Shown piece by piece: positions 18,417-26,478 of a stretch of 64,000 nucleotides of DNA. The notes under the pieces are model-generated. The model saw nothing but the letters and a program-made list of their open reading frames with translations, was not told the DNA's origin and did no database searches. The position numbers were made by a program, and so were the translations under genes. Source of the DNA: Pseudoalteromonas sp. OOF1S-7 (GTDB lineage: Bacteria > Pseudomonadota > Gammaproteobacteria > Enterobacterales > Alteromonadaceae); the NCBI RefSeq assembly GCF_022347765.1, contig NZ_JAKRFZ010000003.1, forward strand, positions 1 to 64,000, read 5' to 3'. How positions within the stretch are numbered: the stretch's first letter is position 1; each line of letters opens with the position of its first letter.

Positions 18417-20411
18417 ATGTCTAAAGATAAATTGAAAAAAAATACCTCTTCACCTGTTGAAGGGGTTGAAATATCGCGCCGAAAAATGATGTATGCTTTG
18501 CCTGTATTAGGTGGCGCGGCCATTTTGGGGTCGAAAAAGTCACAGGCATCAGAGTCAGAAGAATCAGATGCGAGCTCATTAATGGTCACGTCTTCGTTGG
18601 ATGGTAAGTCGTCTACTACGCCCAGAGCATTAAGTGAACGCTTTACAGACCGAGTTTATGCCAAGGATTTTGGTGCAACCATGTGGCATCAAGACACCAG
18701 CGCCAGTTCAAATATCCCAGGGCTGAAAGCTGCTTTTGAGTTTGCGAATCAGGAAAGTCACAATGGAGAGCGCAAAGTTGTTGACTGTGGCCCGTCAAGA
18801 ATATCGGTCAATAAGAGCACAACCGCAGCAGGGGTTGTGGACTTTAATTTGTTAGACTGGCCGAAAAATACGACGGTTAACTACACAGGCCCTGCAGGCG
18901 AACAGGTACTATTTCTAAATCATTTTAGCAACCCTTATGGAGGCTATCCAAATGGTGTCCCGGTTAATGAGCTAAATATCACTGCGCCTTATCACCCCGG
19001 GCTTATTTTAAATGTAAAGACTAAAGCGTCTTTTGGGCAATATGAGCAAAAAGCACATCAAATAGCCGAAGCGGCGGGATCAGACACCGTTGATTCTTCA
19101 TCCATAGGATTTAGAATTGATGACGAAAACATCTGGCAGTGGACTGTTAATGGTGACAGGTCTTTCCATAAAAATTTGTGGAGTCAAGAACAGGGGTTAC
19201 TGGTCTATCGTTTTGTTATGAGCGGTAATACGGGTGATGTGGGTATTCAAAGGCGCAATCCCCAATATCCGATGGATATTGCTGGTGGCATGCGAGTCAT
19301 AGCAACAGATGAAAATGCTCCTGGTTACAATCAGTACGATAATGTAAAGCGTTTCCCTTCGCCAGAAATTGTCCTGGAAAACAACATACAAGGAAAAAGC
19401 AACGGTATAAAATTGGGAATAGATGAGACAGGAAAGACGCTTAAAATTGCCTCTCTTGACAAGGCATCGGCTCCCGAAATTGCCTTAGAAACCAAGGTAA
19501 AAGATGAAAGTAATGGCATAAAGCTGGGAATAGATGAGACAGGAAAGGCGCTCAAAATCACCTCTTTAGACAAGGCATCGGCTCCCGAAATTGCCTTAGA
19601 AACTAAGGTAAATGATGAAAGTAATGGTATAAAGCTGGGAACAGATGAGACAGGAAAGACGCTCAAAATCACCTCTTTAGACAAAGCATCGGCTCCCGAA
19701 ATTGCCTTAGAAACCAGCGTCGAGGGCCAAAGTAAAGGAATAAAACTTGGTACCAGTCCAAATGGTGATATGCTCAGTATCTCTGCTTTACACAATGCCC
19801 CTCAGGGCAGTGCCTACCTCGGCCTGGACAGAGGCTATTTCTATACTGTTGACGGTTATTCCCCAAGCTGGCAGGGTGCAGCATTTAAATTAGGGCACAA
19901 TACCGTGACCCAGAGATCTATCAATGTATCAGGCACAATCAATACGGATGGCAGAGATTATGCCGAGTATATGGTTAAGAATGAGACCTGCGGAGACATA
20001 CGTAAAGGCGATGTGTGTGGTATTGATAGCAATGGGCAGCTTACCGACAAATGGCATGAAGCCGTATCCTTTGTTGTAAAGTCGACCAACCCTTCATTTG
20101 TTGGTGGAGATGACTGGCATGAAAATGGCTTTAGACCATTGCCTGATGCTTATACGGAAGAAGAGCAGAGACAGCACCTTGAAGCACAAAGGAAAAAGGT
20201 AGACAGAATCGCGTTCTGTGGACAGGTACCCGTCAATATCATTGGTGCGGAGCCTGGTTCCTATTTAGTGCCTGTAGATGCAAATGGCGGGATTGGTGTT
20301 GTCGCTAAGCGTAAGTCAGATTTATCTTTTAGCGAATATATGGATTGCATCGGCCAGGTAATTGCTGTTGAAGAAGATGGCAGGGCAAGGGTGATTGTGA
20401 AAGTCAGCTAA
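18417..20411 (+). CDS. Exported phage-tail-fibre-like protein with 37-aa repeats
   Basis: 664 aa from the ATG at 18417 (weak CGGG site). An SRRKMM twin-arginine motif at 20-25 precedes a hydrophobic stretch (about 26-37) and a KKSQA cut region, suggesting Tat export. Residues about 70-130 (RVYAKDFGATMW and onward) resemble the opening of phage tailspike pectate-lyase folds. Four 37-residue repeats fill 315-462. The C-terminal part contains DGRDYAEYM (511-519), FVVKSTNPSFVGG and RIAFCGQVPV, which resemble tail-fibre tip domains, some of which self-cleave. No other phage genes are nearby. The gene is flanked by a merR remnant and an intact merR gene, both in the same orientation. Function unknown; a surface or secreted adhesin-like protein is one possibility. 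Confidence 0.7.
   Translation: MSKDKLKKNTSSPVEGVEISRRKMMYALPVLGGAAILGSKKSQASESEESDASSLMVTSSLDGKSSTTPRALSERFTDRVYAKDFGATMWHQDTSASSNIPGLKAAFEFANQESHNGERKVVDCGPSRISVNKSTTAAGVVDFNLLDWPKNTTVNYTGPAGEQVLFLNHFSNPYGGYPNGVPVNELNITAPYHPGLILNVKTKASFGQYEQKAHQIAEAAGSDTVDSSSIGFRIDDENIWQWTVNGDRSFHKNLWSQEQGLLVYRFVMSGNTGDVGIQRRNPQYPMDIAGGMRVIATDENAPGYNQYDNVKRFPSPEIVLENNIQGKSNGIKLGIDETGKTLKIASLDKASAPEIALETKVKDESNGIKLGIDETGKALKITSLDKASAPEIALETKVNDESNGIKLGTDETGKTLKITSLDKASAPEIALETSVEGQSKGIKLGTSPNGDMLSISALHNAPQGSAYLGLDRGYFYTVDGYSPSWQGAAFKLGHNTVTQRSINVSGTINTDGRDYAEYMVKNETCGDIRKGDVCGIDSNGQLTDKWHEAVSFVVKSTNPSFVGGDDWHENGFRPLPDAYTEEEQRQHLEAQRKKVDRIAFCGQVPVNIIGAEPGSYLVPVDANGGIGVVAKRKSDLSFSEYMDCIGQVIAVEEDGRARVIVKVS
19359..19802 (+). 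repeat. Four in-gene 111-bp repeats
   Basis: Units start at 19359, 19470, 19581 and 19692, each encoding 37 residues of the pattern APEIALET, then SNGIKLG, then ETGK, L(K)I and SLDKAS. Units 2 and 3 are nearly identical in DNA; units 1 and 4 are diverged. This is consistent with recent tandem amplification inside a fibrous or beta-rich stalk. Confidence 0.92.
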
Positions 20412-20503
20412 GATACATGAGCCATGTTTCAGGCATTACCTTTGAAGTATGGCCTGAACTTTCAGGTTAGGCATTTTTAATGATGATAACTCAAAGCGTT
20501 ATA

Positions 20504-20905
20504 TCACTTTTCAACCTCTTCCCGCGCCTTTAACTTATGCAAAATTGAACACTGGTCTACCTGCTCGGCGCTGCATGAGGCGAGGGTTTGCAGGGATTGC
20601 TCCAGCAGCGCGAGTTCGCGCTGGGCGCGTTGTACCTGAGCGAGTTGTTCGGCGATGATTTTATCGACGACGGCGCAGGAGGCGTTGGGGTCGGCCTGCA
20701 CTTCTACCAGGCGCTTGATGTCGTCCAGCGGGATGTTGAGCTCGCGGCAGCGGCGGATAAAGATCAGGGTGTCTACGTCGCCCGGTTGGTAATGGCGATA
20801 GCCATTGCTGGCGCGTTGCGGTGCTTTGAGCAGGCCAACTTGTTCATAATAGCGGATGGTTTTCGCATTTATCTGGGATTTCGTCGCAAGTTCGCTGATT
20901 TTCAT
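20504..20905 (-). CDS. MerR-family metal-responsive regulator
   Basis: 133 aa starting at MKISELATKS (20903-20905); the long upstream extension crosses the divergent promoter. The winged-helix HTH fills about 1-70, then a dimerisation helix. Metal-site cysteines are C77, C111 and C119. The C-X7-C loop spacing equals that of CueR. CueR has Ser at position 77, whereas divalent-metal sensors (ZntR, PbrR, CadR, MerR) have Cys there. So it is a thiol metal sensor with mixed features, metal unassigned. It is divergent from a His-rich TonB receptor whose promoter has MerR-type 19-bp spacing. Confidence 0.85.
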   Translation of the reverse strand: MKISELATKSQINAKTIRYYEQVGLLKAPQRASNGYRHYQPGDVDTLIFIRRCRELNIPLDDIKRLVEVQADPNASCAVVDKIIAEQLAQVQRAQRELALLEQSLQTLASCSAEQVDQCSILHKLKAREEVEK

Positions 20906-20906
20906 A

Positions 20907-20937
20907 TTGACCTTCCTGTCGCTGTAACCTTTAGCAT
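20907..20937 (+). promoter_or_regulatory. MerR-type promoter of the TonB receptor gene
   Basis: TTGACC (20907-20912) and TAGCAT (20932-20937) are separated by exactly 19 bases, the over-long spacer that MerR-family activators correct by DNA distortion. The spacer begins TTCC and has GCTG at its centre, like CueR-type operators, but the right half-site is degenerate. It lies between the divergent merR gene and the receptor gene at 20982. Confidence 0.7.
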
Positions 20938-20981
20938 CGGCAGTATCATTTATTCCTGTCCTGAGGGTCAAGTAATTCGTT

Positions 20982-23078
20982 ATGTCTGATACGTTTCGTT
21001 CTGCCGGTTTGGTTTTGTCTTTAAGTTGTTTATCACTGGGGATGTCGGTGAGTGTGGCGGCACCGCTGAGTCCGCTGGCCATTGCTGTGAGTGCTGCGCT
21101 GGTTGCGCCGGGGCCTGAGCATCAGGCACAGGAGCCTCATGCTGAAGAAAAGCATGAAAACGGGCATCATGATGCGCATGCTGACGATGAGCACCATGAT
21201 CACGGTCATGAGATGGAAAAAATCGTTATTCAGGCAACGCGCTCTGGCCGGATTGCCGATGAGCAGCCGGTGCGGGTGGAGCTGATCAACCGCGAAGAAA
21301 TCGAAGAAAAGGCGGCGATGCGCCCGGGCAATATCTCCATGCTGGTGGCAGAAACCGGCGGTGTTCGGATGCAAACTACCTCGCCAGCGCTGGGCAGTGC
21401 CAATATTCGATTGCAGGGCTTGTATGGTCGCTACACTCAGCTACTGGCCGATGGCCTGCCGCTGTATGGTAATCAGGCCGCGTCGATTGGTTTGTTGCAA
21501 ATTCCACCCACGGATTTAGGTCGGGTGGAGATCATCAAAGGCTCGGCGTCGTCTTTATATGGTGGCTCGGCGCTGGGCGGGGTGATCAACCTGATCTCCC
21601 GTAAGCCGGGCGGCGAATTCAAGGGCGAGGTGCTGCTAAACCTGACCACTCGCGATGGGCAGGATCTCACGTCTTATATCGAAAGCCCGCTGAGCGATGA
21701 CCTGAAAGGCTCACTGACGCTGGGTGCACACCATCAAAAGTCGGAAGACATAGACAACGATGGCTGGTTCGATTTGGCCGGCTATGAGCGCTACACCGCA
21801 CGGCCGCGCTTGTTCTGGGAAGGTGAGCAGGGCGAATCTTTGTACGTGACGGCGGGTGCCATGACCGAGCAGCGCAATGGTGGTACTAAAGACGGGTTTA
21901 CCATGGCGGATGGCAACCCGTACGTACAAACGCAGGACTCAGAGCGCCTGGATGGCGGGTTTGTGTATAGCCAGCCGATGTCCGACACGTTGACGCTGCA
22001 TGCACGCTCATCGGCCATGGTGCAAAACCATGAGCACGGCTTTGGTCTGGTGCTGGAAGAGGACAGGCACGAGAGCTATTTGTTTGAAACCAGTGTCAGT
22101 GGTTACAACGACAAAACCGACTGGCTACTGGGGGTTGCCTATCAGTCGGATGTGTTTGAATCCGAGACGTTTCCGACCTTTGATTACAGCTATGACGTGC
22201 CGGGCCTGTTTGCCCAGCTGGATCACACCCTGAGCGATACGCTGACCGCTTCGGTGAGTGCACGAGTGGATGACCACAATGAATATGGCACTCAGTTTAG
22301 TCCGCGGATGACCTTGTTGTATCGTCCGGGTGAGCTGACGGTGCGCGGTGCCTATGCGCAGGGCTATTTTGCGCCAACGCCGTTTGTGGAAGACATTGAA
22401 GCGGCGGGGTTGTCACGCCTGGCACCGATAGGTAAATTGCATGCAGAAGAGGCTGAAACTGCCTCGCTGGACTTTACCTACACCTTTGATTCGGTTGAAA
22501 CCAGTCTGACCCTGTTTGGCTCGAATGTGGATAACGTAACCGAGCTGGAGGTGGTGCCAGCATCGGATGGCACGCCACCGCCCCAGGTACGGCTAACCAA
22601 TGCACTGGGCGAAAGTCAGATCCGTGGTTCTGAAGTGCTGCTGCGTTATTACTGGCGCGACGTCAAACTGACCGCCAGCTATTTATATCTGGATGCAACC
22701 CAAAGCGTGGATGGTCAGACCCGCACTGAGATTGCGCTGACGCCTAAACACTCGGCCGGGTTTGTGGCCATGTGGGAGCAACACGGTAACTTCCGCGCCG
22801 GGTTTGAGGCCTATTACACCGGGCCGCAGCGCCTGAATGCCAATCCGTTTGTCACTGAGTCCGATCCTTACTGGCACCTGGGTTTGATGGGCGAGATCAC
22901 CACCGGGCGTTACAGCTGGTTTATCAACTTTGAGAACCTGCTGGATGTGAAGCAAACCGATGAGCATCCGCTGTTGTTGCCACAGCAGGCAGTCAGTGGT
23001 CAGTGGACAACCGATATCTGGTCACGCAACGATGGCTTTATTGTCAATGCCGGTGTGCGTATTAAGTTTGGTCATTGA
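20982..23078 (+). CDS. TonB-dependent receptor with His-rich N-terminus (metal uptake?)
   Basis: 698 aa. After the signal peptide lies a stretch with ten His between residues 47 and 76, then a TonB-box-like EKIVIQATRSG (about 79-89), a plug domain (RLQGLYGRYTQLLADGLPLY) and a 22-strand-type barrel ending IKFGH. Such His-rich N-termini suit binding of zinc, copper or a related metal in the periplasm. Control by the divergent MerR gene supports metal-responsive expression. MerR proteins usually activate in metal excess, so uptake under a MerR activator would be unusual. Substrate not determined. The ribosome site is poor. Confidence 0.88.
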   Translation: MSDTFRSAGLVLSLSCLSLGMSVSVAAPLSPLAIAVSAALVAPGPEHQAQEPHAEEKHENGHHDAHADDEHHDHGHEMEKIVIQATRSGRIADEQPVRVELINREEIEEKAAMRPGNISMLVAETGGVRMQTTSPALGSANIRLQGLYGRYTQLLADGLPLYGNQAASIGLLQIPPTDLGRVEIIKGSASSLYGGSALGGVINLISRKPGGEFKGEVLLNLTTRDGQDLTSYIESPLSDDLKGSLTLGAHHQKSEDIDNDGWFDLAGYERYTARPRLFWEGEQGESLYVTAGAMTEQRNGGTKDGFTMADGNPYVQTQDSERLDGGFVYSQPMSDTLTLHARSSAMVQNHEHGFGLVLEEDRHESYLFETSVSGYNDKTDWLLGVAYQSDVFESETFPTFDYSYDVPGLFAQLDHTLSDTLTASVSARVDDHNEYGTQFSPRMTLLYRPGELTVRGAYAQGYFAPTPFVEDIEAAGLSRLAPIGKLHAEEAETASLDFTYTFDSVETSLTLFGSNVDNVTELEVVPASDGTPPPQVRLTNALGESQIRGSEVLLRYYWRDVKLTASYLYLDATQSVDGQTRTEIALTPKHSAGFVAMWEQHGNFRAGFEAYYTGPQRLNANPFVTESDPYWHLGLMGEITTGRYSWFINFENLLDVKQTDEHPLLLPQQAVSGQWTTDIWSRNDGFIVNAGVRIKFGH

Positions 23079-23143
23079 TCCCTGATGAGGCCGCTTGGAT
23101 TCCTGACTTTACTGTTTTAAGTCTGAAACCTGGTGGCTTTCTT

Positions 23144-23190
23144 TATCCCGGCCAGCGAGCCTTTAGTCATCCCGGCCAGCGAGCCGGGAA
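23144..23190. repeat. Two REP-like cores, dispersed copies of the 11316 family
   Basis: ATCCCGGCCAGCGAGCC occurs at about 23145 and, complete with the CCCGGC/GCCGGG hairpin and GGGAACAATT flank, at about 23166-23190. It sits after the TonB receptor stop and before the esterase gene. It shows the core is a dispersed intergenic element and not confined to the tandem array. Confidence 0.85.
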
Positions 23191-23261
23191 CAATTCGATT
23201 TCTCAGAGTAAGACTGCGAGTGGTATACTTTTTCCTAAAAAAGGGATAAAGGAAATATAAA

Positions 23262-24077
23262 ATGCAGTTAGCCTCTGACACGCTGGCAGGAGAGTTGATC
23301 CATCGCCGGTTTTCAAGTGAGATTTACCCGGCCACAACTCGGGATTACTGGGTGTATATTCCGAATGGGTATCACGCTGATCACGCGTCGAACTTAATGA
23401 TCTTCCAGGATGGTTATCAGTATATCAATCCGGACAAGCCGATGAACATTCCAGCGGTGTTTGATCAGCTGATCAAAACCGGCGACATGCCCCATACCAT
23501 AGCGGTTTTTGTTAACCCGGGCGAAGTGGCCGTGCAGGAAAAACCGGACCATCATCCCGATACTCTGCGTAGCATTGAATACGATACGGTGAGCGATCAG
23601 TATGCTCGCTTTTTGCTAACCGAGTTACTTCCTGACGCATTAAGCGGCCTGAATGTCTCACAGGATCCAAAAAACAGGGCGATCGCCGGGTTTAGTTCGG
23701 GTGGGATCTGCGCCTGGACAGTAGCCTGGTATCGCAGCGATCAGTTTAGTAAAGTGCTCAGTCACTGCGGCAGTTTTGTGGATATCAGAGGTGGCGGCGT
23801 ATACCCCTATCTGATCCGAAACGAGCACATTAAGCCGATTAAAGTATATCTGCAAAGTGGCGAGAACGATCTGGATACCCGCTATGGTAACTGGGCGCTT
23901 GGCAATCAGGCGATGGCATCAGCACTTAAATTTAAGGGTTACCACTATCAGTTCGCTTTTGGTCAAGGCGGACATACGCTGGAGCACGGTAGCAAAGTGT
24001 TAATCGATTCTCTCAAGTGGCTTTGGCATGATGAGCATCGTACCGCTAGTCAATCAGCACCAGCTCCTGCTCAATAG
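23262..24077 (+). CDS. Esterase-D/Fes-type alpha/beta hydrolase
   Basis: 271 aa, no signal peptide, start preceded by AAGGA. The fold markers YWVYIPNGY, LMIFQDGYQY and the nucleophile elbow GFSSGG (Ser145) match the putative-esterase family that includes enterochelin esterases. The catalytic His is probably in GGHTLEHG near the C-terminus. It follows a TonB receptor by 183 bases, but REP elements intervene and no siderophore genes are near, so a siderophore role is only a possibility. The last 32 bases overlap the convergent regulator gene. Confidence 0.78.
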   Translation: MQLASDTLAGELIHRRFSSEIYPATTRDYWVYIPNGYHADHASNLMIFQDGYQYINPDKPMNIPAVFDQLIKTGDMPHTIAVFVNPGEVAVQEKPDHHPDTLRSIEYDTVSDQYARFLLTELLPDALSGLNVSQDPKNRAIAGFSSGGICAWTVAWYRSDQFSKVLSHCGSFVDIRGGGVYPYLIRNEHIKPIKVYLQSGENDLDTRYGNWALGNQAMASALKFKGYHYQFAFGQGGHTLEHGSKVLIDSLKWLWHDEHRTASQSAPAPAQ

Positions 24078-26121
24078 CAATAAACTGCTCCAGCAACAGC
24101 TGCGCCTGATGCACGTCGCTGATTTTCCAGGCGGTGGGCTTCAGGGGGCGCAGCGTGTTAAGCAGAGTACCGTCTAAGTCGTAGCGGTTCAGCGTCAGGT
24201 TTGTCTGATCCACGCTGTAAATATGCTTATCTTTTATGACCATAGCGCGCCCATTCAGGGTGGTAAGCACTTTGGCGTGGGCGGGGTCGTCACCCGGTGT
24301 AAAGCGTTTTACCTTGCCCTGTGCGTCACTATAGTACACCTGCTCACCTGCCTGCCATGCGCGGTGCACGCCATTAATCCCCAGTGTACTCAGCTCTCCA
24401 CTTGCTAAATCATACAGATACAACCCGCCGGGCATTGGGTCGTTGATCAGCACCAGCGCTTGCCCCGGTTTATGCCAGGCCTGTACCGAATGAACTGGCA
24501 ATTTTGTGCTCAGGCTGTGATGCTGACCAGATAAATCAGCGCGATACAGTTTGCCACCCTGTGCCCAGAGTAAGTGTCTGGCATCCGGCGACCAGGCAAA
24601 GCCATGAATAGGATGCGAAGCGCCGATGTTGCTGAGTGCAGTGGCCCGATCTTCTTTCCATATCCAAAGCTGATCCGCACCGTTGCGATTAGAAATAAAA
24701 GCAGTCTGCCGGCCGTCAGGTGAAAACTGAGCCTGCCGCTCCTGCGCCTGAGTGCGCGACAGGCTCGGGTAGGGCAGGGCGCGGGCGTTCAGATCGTGTA
24801 CCGGATCAGCAGCCGAGTCTGCGTGGCTGAGCGGCAGTTGTGCAATATCAATGTCCTTCTGGCCATTTACAGCCAGCAAGGTTTGACGGCTCGGATGTTT
24901 GTCTGCCCCAAGCAGCCCAGTGGCGGGCGTAGGAAGCAGGCTTAATTTGCCACTCAGGGTAAGGCTGTACAGCTGGCCATTGCTGACAACCAGCAAAGTG
25001 CGGCCATCGGGGGCAAAACGACCGGCGAGGGAGGCGGTTGGGTCCATGTTCGGCAGCAACGCAATGGCGTTGCGCTGCACTGTTTGTGCGTTTTTATCCA
25101 GCACTGTCAGAACGTAATTAAGCGACTGATCCCGGCTAAACAGGGCAAAGTGCCGCTGGTGTGGATGATAGTCAAAGTGGTACAGGTATTCGTCCGCAGC
25201 GGAATACAGGGTGTCGACGGCCTTGGTCAGGTCGTTGTACTGCACCAGCCGGGTTTGGTTTTCGTCGCTGTGCAAATAGGCATACGCATGGCTGGGCAGT
25301 GCTTTGAGGGCGTGTGGCTGCCCTGCATCACACAAATAACGCGGCTCGATAGCCTGTGGCTTAGTGAGTGCCCGGGCAAAATCCACCGTCGCCAGTGCCC
25401 AGCAGGACTGGGCGCTTGGTTGCGCACAATCGGCTTTGGCGGCAAACACCAGCTCGCGGCCATCCGGGGTAAAAGCGGGCGCACCGAACTGTCCGGATGT
25501 GGCGCTGAGCTGATGCTCCTGGCCACTATTTATGTGCCGCGCCCATAAATGGCTGGTGCAGCTTCCGGCATAGCGGTTGAAGATCAGGTAGTTGCCATCC
25601 GGACTAAAAATAGCATGTGATTCATGGGCATCGGTGTGGGTTACTGGAGTCAGGCGGGTGTAACCGGGCGGCTGTGTGCCGGGCCACAGCAGATACAAAA
25701 ATACACACAGTAAGAAAGTGCTTACTATCAGAGTGCGTGCTTTAAAATAAGGCTTTGCTGCTTTGTTTTTGGGCTGGTTTGTGGCAGACTCGGGCCAGCG
25801 AACGGGGACCAGCAAGCGGTATCCAATTTTGGGGTGCGTTGCGATTATGCTGGGGTTTTTGGCATTGTCTCCCAGTACCTTGCGCAAAATGGCAATGCAA
25901 CGTTGCAGGGCATTGGGCACCACTTCAACACCTTGCCAGACATGCGTCATGATCTCTTCATGGGTGACCACCTGCTCGCCATGCTCACGCTGGCGCTGTG
26001 CCAGTAGCAGCAGTACCTGCAACACTTTGGGCTCAACCTGAGTATGCTGGCCGTTTTGGATCACCACACTGCGGGAGAGGTCGATTTCAAACTCGTTAAT
26101 AAAGAATCTTGTCTGTGCCAT
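24046..26121 (-). CDS. CadC/ToxR-like membrane regulator with TolB-type propeller
   Basis: 691 aa. Residues about 1-107 form an OmpR-type winged helix (PKVLQVLLLLAQ, LRKVLGDN, IIATHPKIGYRLL). One membrane helix spans about 131-147, and the rest is a periplasmic beta-propeller with PD40-like repeats (HAIFSPDGNYLIF, RFAPDGRTLLVV, AQFSPDGRQTAFI). This is the one-component architecture in which a periplasmic sensor domain controls a cytoplasmic DNA-binding domain. Targets are not known; the esterase (convergent) and the divergent metallo-beta-lactamase-fold gene are candidates. Confidence 0.88.
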   Translation of the reverse strand: MAQTRFFINEFEIDLSRSVVIQNGQHTQVEPKVLQVLLLLAQRQREHGEQVVTHEEIMTHVWQGVEVVPNALQRCIAILRKVLGDNAKNPSIIATHPKIGYRLLVPVRWPESATNQPKNKAAKPYFKARTLIVSTFLLCVFLYLLWPGTQPPGYTRLTPVTHTDAHESHAIFSPDGNYLIFNRYAGSCTSHLWARHINSGQEHQLSATSGQFGAPAFTPDGRELVFAAKADCAQPSAQSCWALATVDFARALTKPQAIEPRYLCDAGQPHALKALPSHAYAYLHSDENQTRLVQYNDLTKAVDTLYSAADEYLYHFDYHPHQRHFALFSRDQSLNYVLTVLDKNAQTVQRNAIALLPNMDPTASLAGRFAPDGRTLLVVSNGQLYSLTLSGKLSLLPTPATGLLGADKHPSRQTLLAVNGQKDIDIAQLPLSHADSAADPVHDLNARALPYPSLSRTQAQERQAQFSPDGRQTAFISNRNGADQLWIWKEDRATALSNIGASHPIHGFAWSPDARHLLWAQGGKLYRADLSGQHHSLSTKLPVHSVQAWHKPGQALVLINDPMPGGLYLYDLASGELSTLGINGVHRAWQAGEQVYYSDAQGKVKRFTPGDDPAHAKVLTTLNGRAMVIKDKHIYSVDQTNLTLNRYDLDGTLLNTLRPLKPTAWKISDVHQAQLLLEQFIAIEQELVLID

Positions 26122-26478
26122 CGTAATCCGCTACTGCCTGAATCCGGCATTGAGTGTACGGCGCAATATTATGTCTGTCGAGGTATACAAGCGCGGATCT
26201 GGTCCGGTGATGTGTGACAATGTGTTGCTGCGCGCAGTGATTTGAGGTGGTATTTGTCTGAGTAAAGAGACTGGGACGAAGTAGAAAAGAGCTTGGAACA
26301 ACGAAGAATATAAAACTTATCTAATTTATTCAGTTGGTTAGCTGTTTTTTCAGAAGTTGGATCGGTCAATTACTGCCCCTCAGCAATTCATCAGCTTTTC
26401 ATTAGGGGGGCTTTGTGGCCTTGCTCTGTGCCTTTGGGTTCAATGGCGGGCAAGTAATAACAACAGAGCGCAAAGCCT
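26122..26478. other. Divergent intergenic region
   Basis: About 357 bases between the CadC-like regulator and the metallo-beta-lactamase-fold gene (longer if the latter starts at 26569). Short open frames here have no ribosome sites and no recognisable product. It contains a short near-repeat of a GTATACAAGCGCGGATCTGG-like sequence but no clear operator. Confidence 0.4.

Noticed and set aside
18360-20411. Prophage
   Set aside because: Only one fibre-like gene is present; no integrase, capsid, terminase or lysis genes and no att-like repeats other than the merR duplication.
23262-24077. Enterochelin esterase in a siderophore cluster
   Set aside because: The fold fits, but no siderophore synthesis or iron ABC import genes are nearby and REP elements separate it from the receptor.
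26169-26369. 66-codon frame between divergent genes
   Set aside because: No ribosome site, no motif, and it lies where two promoters are expected.
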